From positions 464,282,693 through 464,346,692 of the forward strand of contig OX336392.1 of the NCBI GenBank assembly GCA_946902985.2: a stretch of 64,000 nt of DNA. Direction: 5' to 3'. Position 1 is the first letter of the stretch; every line of letters begins with the position of its first letter. The stretch comes from Meconema thalassinum. Taxonomy: Eukaryota > Arthropoda > Insecta > Orthoptera > Tettigoniidae. Of this stretch, positions 53,553 through 64,000 are shown in pieces. A program made the translations under genes and the position numbers. The notes under the pieces are model-generated. The model was not told where the DNA came from and did no database searches. It was given only the letters and a program-made list of their open reading frames with translations.

Positions 53553-54784
53553 TTAAAAAGCTTTCGGCGTTTGTGAACCATCATTATTGAATTTGCGTGG
53601 GCGGTCCTCCTGCATTCTAATTATTTGGACATACTGTGTAGTTGGGTTATTATTATTATTATTGCCAGTCGGCTGTTCAGGTGTCGAGGCGTGTCCTCTA
53701 AATGTTGGGAAACCGTCATTATTCTCGCTACCTGTGGTTGCACGGCCCGGACTAAGTTCATTCATTCCTTCTACCTGAGTCTGGCTTGTGTTGAAATTAT
53801 TAGCCATACCGCTTGTCCCTTTACTGCTATTATGAGCTTTTAGTTCGAGAAGCATGTCTTGCTGTTGTAAAGACTGTATTTTTGTCTTTAGGATCTTCCG
53901 TTCTTGTCCCTCTATCTTTCCTAGTAACTGCAGTTCAACCTCCTTTATCCTTTTCTGGTTCTCTTCCATTTGTTCTATGAGTTTCTTTCTATCCTCTTTC
54001 CCGTCAATTCCAATTTGTTGGCATGTCTTGTTTATTTCTGCTCTTATTGCCTCATATCTATCTTCCTCTTTTCTCTTTCCCTCCTTCTTATCGCTTTCCA
54101 GCTGATCGAGCCTGCCTCCTATCAGTTCATTACTTTCACGAATGCTCTCTTTAAGTGCATCATTATCATTCTCTTGAATACTCCATCGTTCTGCTGAAGT
54201 CAAAGCTGCCTTGTCTATTTCCGTTCTGATCTCTGTCATCTCCCCTTCTAAGCTGTGCAATTGCTTTGCCGCAGACTTAACCTCGCTGTCTACTCCTTTT
54301 ATTGTGGCCTGGATTGCTAACTGTTCTATCTTTATCCCTTCTGTATTGGCATTACATATTTCTTCCAGTTGTATGAGTTTTGCTGCCGTCTTTTCTTCAC
54401 TGAACGCTGTTGATTGCCTTAAGTTCATCTCCATCTGTCCTAACTGTGCGGTAGTCTCAAGCGTGATCTTAGCTATCTGCTCTGCTAATTTATCCGTCAG
54501 CTGTGTATTAGTAATTGTACTTTGCTCCGCGAGTAGTGCATTATTTATCCTACTTTGTTCCGCGATTTGTTTCGTTATACGTGCATTGTTTATTTCGCTC
54601 TGTTCCGCTATCTGCTCTGAGATACGTGCATTGTTTATTTTACTCTGTTCCGCTATCTGTTCTGAGATACGTGCATTGTTTATTTCACTCTGTTCTCTAC
54701 ACCCCTCTTAAATTGTTCGAATTGCTCCATTGTTCTAGCTACCGAACTCTCAATTATAGCTAGAATTTCTTCCACTGAAGCCAT
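53553..54784 (-). pseudogene. Gypsy gag N-terminal part, frameshifted
   Basis: From the ATG at 54784 a short frame (MASVEEILAIIESSVARTME) shifts near 54705. The next frame carries a coiled coil with tandem 15-residue units (NNARISEQIAEQSKI-like, about four units, 54690-54520). It continues as the open frame 54434-53553 (QLGQMEMNLRQ ... RPRKFNNDG) with more coiled coil (KRIKEVELQLLGKIEGQERK). A second shift near 53575 leads into the 1455-codon frame (FLKDLEHYLIDSN). A coiled-coil N-terminus before a gag domain is seen in other insect Gypsy elements. Whether either shift is a programmed one cannot be told here; the first looks like simple decay. Confidence 0.7.
54520..54690 (-). repeat. 45 bp tandem repeat in gag coiled coil
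   Basis: Three to four copies of a 45-base unit on the minus strand (ATAAACAATGCACGTAT...GAACAGA..GCGGAACA). They encode heptad-like repeats rich in Gln, Glu and Ile. Confidence 0.85.
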
Positions 54785-54935
54785 AGCAACAAAATATAAC
54801 ACTTATTTGAGAAGACTGGGGCATGAAGCCTCACGCACCCACCTTTTGCAATCATAAAATGAGTCGCTTTATCCCAATCTACGTTATTCCCATTAATTAC
54901 TTTTATTTGCTTGAAGAGCTGCCTATTTGATGTTT

Positions 54936-56408
54936 TCCCCCAGGGGCTCACATCTTGTGTGCGTGGGTTGGCGACCACGGGGCCCCAGCTGAGTCCGGCA
55001 TTGCTTCCACTTACTTGTGCCGGGCTCCTCTCTGTCTTCTTTCCTGTCGACCTCACTTGGTCAACTGTTGTTCTCTTCTGACCCCGACGGTATTAGGGTA
55101 TCCGAGGCCTAGGGAGTCTCTTCCTTTCCCGCCTTAATTGGCCCTTGTCTCATCTTTTCTGATTCCCTCCTTCTGCGAGGGGTCAGCCTTCTTTTTCTTT
55201 TCATGTTATCTCCTGCCTTCTGCTTAAGGCCCTCAAGGAGGCAGGGTGTATGTAGCCCCACCACTTCTGGTGCACCCTAGATAATGCTACACCCTCAGGG
55301 GCTCACGGCTGGTGAGTTCGGGAGTTGGCGACCCCGAGGGATTCCTGAGCTGGGTCCGTTTTCCCCTTTTGTCCCTTCCCTTTGGGGCGGACCTTCTCCT
55401 CTCTCCCCTCTCCTCTCCTCTTTTCCTTCTATTTCCTTTTCTCTTTAAGATTCCCGCACTGTTTTTGTTACTCGAATCACCGTGTATCTAAATTCCCTTT
55501 TACCACTTTTTTAAAGGCATTTTTGATCTATGTTGCATTTTGTAAGTCTCTTCGATCTAAATTACATCTCGCGATTGTTTTTCAACCTCAATTGCATTTT
55601 GTAAAGATTGACAATCAAAATTGCTTTTTAGTAAGTCTTTCAATGCAGGCGTCAGGGCATTTTAGTGAGTATTTTGAATTTCAATTGCATTTTGTAAGTA
55701 TTTTCAACCAAAACCGCATTTCGCACGAATTTTGAATCTAAATTGCATTTTGTTTGGTGGGCATTTTGCACATATTTTGATTCTCAATTGCATTTTGTGG
55801 GTATTTTGAATCTAAATTACATTTGTCAAGTATTTTCAATCTAAATTGCTTTTTGTAAGTATTGTCAATCCACATGAGTCGTTTGAATCTACCGTACATT
55901 TTGTAAGCATTTTCAATTTCAATTGCATTTTGTAAGTATTTTGAATTTCAATTGCACTTTGTGAATAATTTGGATTGGAACTGGGATATTTCAATCTGAA
56001 TTGCATTGTGTATTTTCAATTTCAATTGCATTTTGTAAGTATTTTGAACCTCAATTGCATTTTGTACGTACTTTCGATCTCATTTGCATTTTGTAAGTAT
56101 TTTGAATTTCAGTTGCATTTTGTAAGTATTTCGGCGCTACTTTGCATTTTGTACGTATTTTGAATCTAGCCTACGTTTTGTGGGTCTTTTTCAATCTATT
56201 CTTTTTGTGCAACTTTTCGTTCTAAATTCCCTTTTGTAGGACCATATTGTGAGTTGTTTCCATGTGAGTTCCTTTTTGTACGTATTTTCAGTCTTCGATA
56301 ATTTTGTTCTGGTTTCCATTTCATTATCATTTTCGCTATCACCCAGATCATTAGGGGCCGATAACCTCGATGTTAGGCCCCTTAAAACAACAATCATCAT
56401 CATCATCA
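54936..56408 (+). mobile_element. SINE-like type B in the Gypsy 5' leader, full length
   Basis: The 12 bp TSD TATTTGATGTTT lies at 54924-54935 and 56409-56420. It is 1473 bp. Because it lies inside the low-divergence Gypsy element, it must be a younger insertion and dates type B activity as recent. Confidence 0.94.
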
Positions 56409-56420
56409 TATTTGATGTTT

Positions 56421-56904
56421 GCTTTCATGAATAAATTTTCAGTTTACCCTCCTGCGTTAATTTTAACTTCCCAGTCCTGTCAATAAAGTTCTGACATGAC
56501 TTTTCACGGTTCACGCCGTCCTACAACATACATTTGGAGTTTGCTACTAATTATTCAATTATAAGGGCGCCACAAAAACACTGCTTCTACCTCAATATGC
56601 AAAATAAACTCAGCATTTTCGACTATTTATTTTAAACAAACTCCTATCTTTACTTTCCCCTGAATTACTTGTTAATTTGGCCACACTACAGGGCGACATG
56701 ATATGGTGGATGACTACCTCGTAAGACATCGCAGCAACCATCCAAGGTCTCGGTTGTACTGTCGAGTGCCCCACTTGAGCGTCACCATAATCAGGGGACA
56801 CTCTACATCTGTTTACATGTCCACGACGCGGCATGTACACTTCAGTAGGCTCCGGCTAGCTACTCTCTGACAATCTCCATCACTGTGATCCACTAATTAA
56901 TAAA
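56421..56904 (-). other. Gypsy 5' leader between LTR and gag
   Basis: Non-coding leader of the element. A tRNA primer-binding site is expected next to the LTR edge. The nearest TGG in sense is in AGTGGATCACAGTGATGG (around 56880), which I cannot assign to a tRNA. Confidence 0.5.
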
Positions 56905-59900
56905 AGAAAACTAATATGGACATGAATAACTACTACGTTATCACCCAATCCATATGTACCCTTCAGTGTTCTTCTAGGATGCCGACTCTGGCTCGTGTAG
57001 TGGTCTGTTCGGTGTGGCTCTAACTTATTCTAAACATCCTAGGAATATCGTCGAGGATCACAGGAGGCTTAACTTAAAATCAGTATGTCAGAGAACTCCT
57101 AATAAAAATAATTTTATTCACAAAAACATCATCTCCCATTTCTCCCATCCATAGACAATAAAAAAACCAAAATAACTCCCTTAAATTACTCTAATCAGCT
57201 TAATCAAAAAAATGCAAAAATAAATTTATCACACTGGCTGAAACCAGGAAAAGAAAAATAATCTATTTCACTGCAGTCCACTGCTTCAAGTTCAAAAATT
57301 AACGTCAACAGACTTAGTTCATCAAAACTATGGCCTAAATAACCCAGCCATTCTATCAAAACAAATATGTGCACTCATGTTTATAACTTGCAAAATTGGT
57401 TTCTGGGAGCTCGGACATGTTTTCTCGTACAATCATCATCCTTCCTCACAAGAGTCAGACAATGAAGGCAATATATTTATTCTAGGCCACAGGCATGTGT
57501 GCACTTCTAACTTAAAAACAATTAATTCTCTCAGAGCCATGACTCTGTTAATTATGGTAAAACTAACAAGTCAACATACATGAAGCACAAATAAATACTT
57601 CGGCGGCCGGTGCCCCGCGACTATTAATAAACAAACAACTATAATGAATGCACTCAAAATAATGACAGTACGAGACGTCGCTTCCTAAAGCGGTACAAAA
57701 GAAGAAACCCTGGGAAGACGGACTACCTTCCCTCAAGAATAACAATACCATCCTCGACCTTGTGACAGACACTTTCACCACACTAACCAGCTGGGCAGGC
57801 AATAACCTTCACTGCTACTTTTAGAATTCAGACGGCTGGCCGTGGCCCTATACCTGCTTCCTAAGACTCTCTTTGACTACCTGGGGTTCGAGCTGTACAA
57901 TTACCTTTCCGACGGAGCTAAAGCGCACTCTCATCGGACAATGAACTCAATCATTTCACTCACCATTTATAGCATCGTAGAACACGGGAATACCACCTCC
58001 GTTATTAATTTCTTTTACCATTTATATCATCGTAGAACACGGGAATACCACCTCCGTTATTAATGTCACTTACCATTTATATCATCGTAGAACACGGGAA
58101 TACCACCTCCGTTATTAATTTCACTTACCATTTATATCATCGTAGAACACGGGAATACCACCTCCGTTATTAATTTCACTTACCATTTATATCATCGAAG
58201 AACACGGGAATACCACCTCCGTTATTAATTTCACTTACCATTTATATCATCGTAGAACACGGGAATACCACCACCGTTTATTAGTTTCACTTACCATTTA
58301 TATCATCGTAGAACACGGGAATACCACCTCCGTTTATTAGTTTCAGCTCAACCCAGGATCAACTCTCAACCTTTTCTGAAGATTACATTATCATCCAGCC
58401 ATTTGTCTTACCTTTCTTTACCTTAGTGTGCTCATCAATTACCGTACTTACTATTCACATAATTTCAGTGTCATTACTGGTCTTGTCACAATATCGAGCT
58501 GTCTTCCCCATATTAGCATTTACGTTAATATCGTGCATAAGCACTATCAAACCAATTATTCCCTTAATTGTGCATTCAGCAAAAATTACTGATACTCAAA
58601 CAAAACATATTTAAACAAAATTTTGATGCTCATATACTATTTACGTTATAAAACACACAAAAAATAATCATTACTGATAAATACACAAATCTACACAAAA
58701 CATGCCTGCTATGCCTAAAATATCTATTTTATCATAATTGCTTATGATCGAGATAAACTTATCCGATCCCCATGATGGGATACGTTATGGCAAACATGCC
58801 CCATACAATATTTTACTTATCTCGTATACATCCTGATGATGTTCTGGTCCTTGTTATCAGTCTTCTGGATCAGTTGGTTCATCTTGCAAGGAGGATAATT
58901 TACACACGGTTTCCAAAATTCACCAAAGCAAAGGTCCACTGTGAATTATTATTATTATCACAATGCACGGTTCTCGCATTTGAAGCTCCTACCTCCTACA
59001 GCTATCATCAACCTACTTAGTTCAGCTGATAGTTCAATAGCTTCCTAGATCACTGATTTAGCTACTAATAGCTCGTGCGGCTATCCCTATCATTATAACT
59101 GCGTACTGCCACGGTATGCACTTTTCTAATTCGCACTCGCGAATACTTAGCGATATTCAAATTCCAAAGGTATAACTGTTTCTACTTATAAAACTTGTAT
59201 AAATTATCACTTTTCTGACGGCTACGGGGTTAGGCTTCCGCCTCCACAGCGCCCCGAGTAAGAAACTTATGAGAACTTGTAAAATTTATTAATATTCTTG
59301 TTGCTTCAAGCGCGGGCTTCCGCCTCCACAGCGCCCGGAGTAAGAACTGATTTCGCTGCGTCTCCAACCATTATTTATATGATTTCTCTTAGGGGGACTT
59401 GGAGTGGGGAGCTTTTAGAATTTATTTCCATAACAACACTCACATAAATATGCAAACTAGCTCCTTTGAACGTCCTCATTTCTAATGTCTCAATGACTTC
59501 TTTTTATCCAAAATCCGATCGTTGGATCCTTGTATAATGAGCTCCGTAATTTCCTTCATTGTTCCTTAATTTCGGCGGGATTTGGTCGCGTCTCGCGTCC
59601 CTCGCTGCTATTGGTAGTTTTAAATCCACCCCCTGATTTCATTTTAATTCTGGCAAAAATCACAGAATGATCCAATTTAAATTTTGACGATACTTCTGAG
59701 AGGCTGGGATTGTCCCCTATACGATAGTATAATTCCTGTTTCTGTATTTTAATTACTGCTCCAATTCCTCTCAAATGGGCGGGGTTTATTTAGTGAGTGA
59801 TCGTTGAAATTTTCGCATTTACCCGCTTAGTTGAAGGACCTTCGCGCGTTGTCTGAGCGCATGTGGTATCCAGATGTTAGCTTTCTCTCCCTACCGTCTT

Positions 59901-60064
59901 TGTTTGCGCTGGGTGAAAGTTACTCTAAGGCACGTACGAACTTCCCTTTGTTATTCCCTGTTCAACAAGCAACATCTATTCTCACACCGGCTTTGAAATA
60001 TGAATAAAATCTTGTTGGAACAAATATGTAGAATTTATGCAATCACAGATGCATAAAGGTTACA
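56905..60064 (-). repeat. 5' long terminal repeat
   Basis: Partner of 45629-48774. It contains the 56 bp minisatellite (57962-58345). It also contains a ~28 bp motif (GGCTTCCGCCTCCACAGCGC followed by CC.GAGTAAGAA) present twice, near 59232 and 59315, and likewise twice in the other LTR. No promoter element can be assigned with confidence. Confidence 0.88.
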
Positions 60065-60600
60065 ATATGTATATGTATATCAGTTTCTTGTGGACACGAT
60101 AACTGCCGTAATTTAGCACCACTCACTTTGAATTTTTTTTACCGAATATGTATACCTATAAAATCTCGGTCGAGTTCGTTACTGGGCTAAATCGGTCGAA
60201 GGGGGTGAAAATGGGGGGCTTTTTTTTCGAAAAAGTGAAATATTGCTATAACTCTCTTAATATGTGAAATATCGAATCCGTTCAATGTTCATACTATGTG
60301 TCGGATAAAGCCCAAAAATTTATGTTTGAAGAGTTTTTTTATAGCACCAACCATTGACCAAAGGGGTGGGAAAAAGTGGGTTTTTCGGGAAACTATCATA
60401 TCTCTCTTAATAGGCACAATATCAAAACCGTACAAAATGGACAATATTCCCCTAATAATTACCTAAAACTTTTGTCTGAAAGAATTTTTGATATGACCCA
60501 CCATTACGCCAAGGGATGAGAAAAATGATTTCGGAATTATAAGAAAATGCCAAGAGCTATCAGAGGTTGCCATGGCAACACTACTAAATTGATGAGTGAT
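60065..60600 (+). repeat. Diverged ~140-150 bp tandem units, unassigned repeat
   Basis: Three blocks share the order: ACC/GGCTAA...CC AAGGGG.TG..AAAA, a T-rich stretch, CTCTCTTAATA.G, then AATATC..AA.CCGT. They lie near 60185-60300, 60340-60430 and 60490-60545. The flank starts with a short (ATATGT) run at 60065. No coding region is seen. Confidence 0.55.
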
Positions 60601-60669
60601 GAGCCATCAGACGTTGCCAAGATAACGCACTTGCACGAGATCATATTCAGATTTCCATCTGGCTAAGTG

Positions 60670-60770
60670 TGAAGCGGTTTCGGTGACGTAACTGGTAGCA
60701 TGCTGAATGTCTATGCCCAAGGTCGCGAGTTCAAAGCCGGCCAAAGTCGTCGGATTTTCTAAGAGCGCTA
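60670..60770 (+). other. Possible tRNA-derived SINE head
   Basis: TAACTGGTAGCATGCTGAAT followed about 25 bases later by AGGTCGCGAGTTCAAAGCC resembles the A and B boxes of a tRNA-type pol III promoter. The B box (GTTCAAA) is slightly off consensus. It looks like the head of a tRNA-derived SINE unrelated to the main family here. No matching tail was found. Confidence 0.5.
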
Positions 60771-60861
60771 AAAATCCCTCAGTATGCTTTCCTTTTGGAG
60801 GGGAAGTTCCAACGTTCGTTGCGAGTTGATGGTTGCGGTGGCATCTAGTAGCCAAGTTCAC

Positions 60862-61359
60862 AGCTAGGTGTCGTTGACGGTAGTACCTGGTAGCAACAAT
60901 AGGAACTACTGCTTGAAATTGACCGTCTGCAGTCCTTACCTGAATTACAGACTAATACAGCCATCCCTAAGTACACGGGGTTACATGACCGCGTTGTCGC
61001 AGCCCCTAAACTGAGGAACGAACCAAAATCTCTGCGGGAGATAGAATTTTGCGTGAAGAAGTAACAGACCGTTACATAGTTACACATCAGTGTCGAAACC
61101 TTGCATAAGGACAGTGTGACCACAAGTATAAAAATGGACCCCAAATGACAAGAAGGTTACCGTTCCCATAAGACAATAAAATGTTTAAAATAAAAATAAA
61201 ATGACGAAAAACAAAGTTAATTAAGATCCAATTATAAAATATCTTCTCGCAATAAATGAGGTCTGATCCCTCTACGAAAACCTGCATATTCCGCCTATTT
61301 TCGCCCATCCCCAAGTTTGTCCGGTGAAATCTACCTCCGCCTTCCGGTGTGCCGAGAGG
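60862..61359. other. Unassigned non-coding stretch
   Basis: Open frames up to 99 codons occur on the minus strand but have no recognisable domain. No repeat ends were seen. Confidence 0.35.
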
Positions 61360-62049
61360 ACTTTTTTTAATCTACGTTGCATTTTGTAATTCTTTTCGAT
61401 CTAGATTGCATTTTGTGAGTGTTTTTTCAATCTCAATTGCATTTTGTAAGGATTGACGATCTAAATTGCTTTTTAGTAAGTCTTTCAATATCCGGGCCGA
61501 GGTTTTTGTGAGTTTTTTGAATTTCAATTGTATTTTGTATTTTCAACCTACTTCGCTTTGTTCAAGTAGTTAAGTGTCAATTGCAATTTTGTGGGTGTTT
61601 TGAATCTAAATTACATTTTGTAATTATTTTCAATCTAAATTGCATTTTGTAAGTATTGTCCATCCTAATTAGAAATTTTGAATCTACCATACATTTTGGA
61701 AGCAATTTCAATTGCATTTTGTATTTTCAACCTACCCCGCTTTGTTCAAGTAGTTAAGTCTCAATTGCAATTTTGTGGGTATTTTGAATCTCCATTACAT
61801 TTTGTGCGTATTTTCAATCTCATTTGCATTTTGTAAGTATTTTGATTTCACTTGCATCTTGTAGGTTTTTCGACTGTACGTTGCATTTTGTACGTATTTT
61901 GGACTTAACCTACATTTTGTGCGTATTTTTCACTCTATTCCTTTTGTGAGTATTTTCGTTCGAAATTCCCTTATGTACGTATTACCGCTCTCAATTTGGT
62001 GAGTAGTTTCAATCTAAGTTCCTTTATGTAAGTATTTTCCCTGCTACAT
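61360..62049 (+). repeat. Old, diverged copy of the type B array
   Basis: It contains units such as AATCTAAATTGCATTTTGTAAG in the same style as the type B array but with different unit order and more mismatches. A ~70 base block (CAATTGNATTTTGTATTTTCAACCTAC followed by CGCTTTGTTCAAGTAGTTAAG) is present twice, near 61530 and 61720. A younger type B copy inserted at its right edge. Confidence 0.8.
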
Positions 62050-63208
62050 GCCCCACCACTTCTGGTGCACCGTCGATAATGCTACACCCTCAGGGGCTCA
62101 CGGCTGGTGAGTTCGGGCGTTGGCGACCCTGAGGGATTCCTGAGCTGGGTCCGTTTTCCCCTTTTTGTCCCTTCCCTTTGGGGGCGGACCTTCTCCTCTC
62201 TCCCCTCTCCTCTCCTCTTTTCCTTCTATTTCCTTTTCTCTTTAAGATTCCCGCACTGTTTTTGTTACTCGAATCACCGTGTATCTAAATTCCCTTTTAC
62301 CACTTTTTTTAAAGGCATTTTTGATCTATGTTGCATTTTGTAAGTCTCTTCGATCTAAATTACATCTCGCGATTGTTTTCAACCTCAATTGTATTTTGTA
62401 AAGATTGACAATCTAAATTGCTTTTTAGTAAGTCTAACAATGCAGGCGTCAGGGCATTTTAGTGAGTATTTTGAATTTCAATTGCATTTTGTAAGTATTT
62501 TCAATCAAAACCGCATTTCGCACGAATTTTGAATCTAAATTGCATTTTGTTTGGTGGGCATTTTGCACATATTTTGATTCTCAATTGCATTTTGTGGGTA
62601 TTTTGAATCTAAATTACATTTGTCAAGTATTTTCAATCTAAATTGCTTTTTGTAAGTATTGTCAATCCACATGAGTCGTTTGAATCTACCGTACATTTTG
62701 TAAGCATTTTCAATTTCAATTGCATTTTGTAAGTATTTTGAATTTCAATTGCACTTTGTGAATAATTTGGATTGGAACTGGGATATTTCAATCTGAATTG
62801 CATTGTGTATTTTCAATTTCAATTGCATTTTGTAAGTATTTTGAACCTCAATTGCATTTTGTACGTAATTTCGATCTCATTTGCATTTTGTAAGTATTTT
62901 GAATTTCAGTTGCATTTTGTAAGTATTTCGGCGCTACTTTGCATTTTGTACGTATTTTGAATCTAGCCTACGTTTTGTGGGTCTTTTTCAATCTATTCTT
63001 TTTGTGCAACTTTTCGTTCTAAATTCCCTTTTGTAGGACCATATTGTGAGTTGTTTCCATGTGAGTTCCTTTTTGTACGTATTTTCAGTCTTCGATAATT
63101 TTGTTCTGGTTTCCATTTCATTATCATTTTCGCTATCACCCAGATCATTAGGGGCCGATAACCTCGATGTTAGGCCCCTTAAAACAACAATTATCATCAT
63201 CATCATCA
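62050..63208 (+). mobile_element. SINE-like type B, 5'-truncated
   Basis: The 14 bp TSD TTTCCCTGCTACAT lies at 62036-62049 and 63209-63222. It begins at GCCCCACCACTTCTGG, losing about 300 bases of the 5' part. The array and tail are complete. Confidence 0.93.
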
Positions 63209-63329
63209 TTTCCCTGCTACATAAGGCATAGTTGTTGGGGCTCACTGTCTATTTTATCCAAACCATTTTCGTTTCATCCATAGCAGTGAGCTGTTTTTTT
63301 TTATCTTCATCCTTTCATTTCACGCCATT

Positions 63330-63398
63330 TATTTCATCAGGGGCCGATAACCTCGATGTTAGGCCCCTTAAAACAACAATTATCATCATCATCATCAT
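63330..63398 (+). mobile_element. Tail-only fragment of the SINE-like family
   Basis: It starts near ATTTCATCAGGGGCCGATAACC and contains the hairpin tail and (ATC)n. It is an extreme 5' truncation. The flanks 63223-63329 and 63399-63566 hold no recognised gene. Confidence 0.85.
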
Positions 63399-63582
63399 GT
63401 TTTACGAATAGGTTTTTATTCATACTAGGGTTGCCGAGCGCAACACGTTAAGATGTCACTGTGGAACACCTTAGTTCTATATTTTGAGTTTTTTTTATAT
63501 CCCTTTTCAGGATCTTCAGTCACGGACTAGATTGGGAATGCACGTCGGTGGGAATATTTATGTCTTTTATTTCAGGTTTCTG

Positions 63583-64000
63583 TCAAACCCATAGGTGTGA
63601 TTCTGGTGTGTGTATTGTGTCAATGTGTGTGTATTGATTCTTCGTGATGAGGGGTAGAATGTGTCTACTGCCCTCAAATTTTGGTTGTATTTCCCCCTCC
63701 CTGTGCCCGTTTCTCCAATGCACCGACGGCTCAATCTCCGGGGGTGCCTGTATAACAGCATGCCACGGTCTACTTGGTTTTCGTCCATGGTGCAGAAGAC
63801 AAGGAATTTGTCTGGTACTTTCATGCGTTGTTGAGTTCAAGCAACGTTCAATTATGGGTACCACTTCCATCCATCTATGATGGTGTTCATGACAATAAAT
63901 CCGGCAGTATTTTCCAATCTCTGCATTTACCCTTTCAACTGGATTTCCTTCTGGGTATCTTAAGGAGCTCAAGATATGCCTTATGCCGAGTCGTGCCATT
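63583..64000 (-). pseudogene. Third Ty3/Gypsy integrase fragment, cut by the window edge
   Basis: The minus-strand frame reads LGIRHILSSLRYPEGNPVER, then IIERCLNSTTHESTRQIPCL and KPSRPWHAVIQAPPEIEP. This is the end of the integrase core, including the catalytic Glu in NPVERVN, plus the C-terminal part. After about residue 100 the frame turns into repetitive, non-homologous sequence (HTHQ.-like). The LTR is not seen, and the upstream part is beyond 64000. It resembles the elements at 1-2470 and 49-53 kb but is a separate lineage. Confidence 0.8.

Larger units (their letters stand above)
45629..60064 (-). mobile_element. Ty3/Gypsy retrotransposon with ~3.15 kb LTRs
   Basis: Two direct repeats (45629-48774 and 56905-60064) flank a gag-pol region that reads on the minus strand. 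The right repeat is therefore the 5' LTR and the left the 3' LTR. The LTR begins with TGTAACC in sense, directly after a purine-rich run (GCAGGAGGGTAA) at the 3' LTR junction, as expected for a polypurine tract. The other shared edge (ending ...GTTTTCT in sense) does not end in CA. The flanks (GGCCATC at left, ATATGTAT at right) do not show a 4-6 bp TSD, so one end may be truncated. The internal domain is about 6.6 kb after removing a SINE-like insert. Confidence 0.85.

Noticed and set aside
56905..60064. The two 3.15 kb repeats as a plain segmental duplication
   Set aside because: They flank a gag-pol gene in the expected orientation and one edge has TG next to a purine tract, so LTRs are the simpler explanation; the missing TSD is noted as a caveat.

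Overview
The window is a repeat-dense piece of an animal nuclear genome, almost certainly an arthropod and most likely an insect with a large genome. It holds three Ty3/Gypsy fragments, four non-LTR retrotransposons, Tc1/mariner-type and pogo-type transposase remnants, and about 17 copies of one SINE-like family. The only trace of an ordinary host gene is a broken Toll-like receptor fragment (leucine-rich repeats, membrane segment, start of a TIR domain). No rRNA, CRISPR or bacterial-type operon is present. The exact order or species cannot be fixed from the sequence.

Layout. 1-2470: Gypsy pol remnant cut by two SINE-like insertions. 3213-8265: a 5 kb DNA transposon with ~400 bp terminal inverted repeats and TA flanks, carrying a decayed FEN/PIN-like gene and a dead LINE. 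9967-11439: a SINE inside a SINE. 12755-15763: a full-length LINE with an intact 991-codon ORF and an 8 bp target-site duplication (TSD). 16154-27680: a decayed transposase-like gene on the minus strand, split by two SINE-like copies and by a CR1-like LINE that itself holds two more. 28204-30305: a Tc1/mariner-type transposon with TIRs, split by a SINE-like copy. 30929-35034: a second dead LINE with a 12 bp TSD. 36839-37745: Toll-like pseudogene. 39221-45600: mariner scraps, clustered SINE-like copies and a BESS-like remnant. 45629-60064: a Gypsy element with ~3.15 kb LTRs and a 1455-codon gag-pol ORF. 60065-64000: AT-rich repeats, another SINE-like copy and a third Gypsy integrase fragment.

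The dominant feature is the SINE-like family. Type A copies are about 730-750 bp. Type B copies are about 1470 bp and carry a fixed ~1 kb internal array of short AT-rich repeats. Both share a ~500 bp 5' part and a 3' tail with an AGGGGCC/GGCCCCT hairpin, the string TTAAAACAACAAT and an (ATC)n end. Many copies have exact 8-14 bp TSDs, and several are 5'-truncated, as expected for target-primed reverse transcription. The TSDs let the nesting order be read: transposase gene, then CR1-like LINE, then SINE-like copies. No LINE here carries the same hairpin tail, so the enzyme that moved the family is not visible in the window.

Almost all protein-coding elements are dead (frameshifts, stops, insertions, lost catalytic residues). 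The exception in reading frame is the 12.8-15.7 kb LINE. The Gypsy gag-pol ORF at 49.1-53.5 kb is open, but its reverse transcriptase motif A has His in place of the catalytic Asp.
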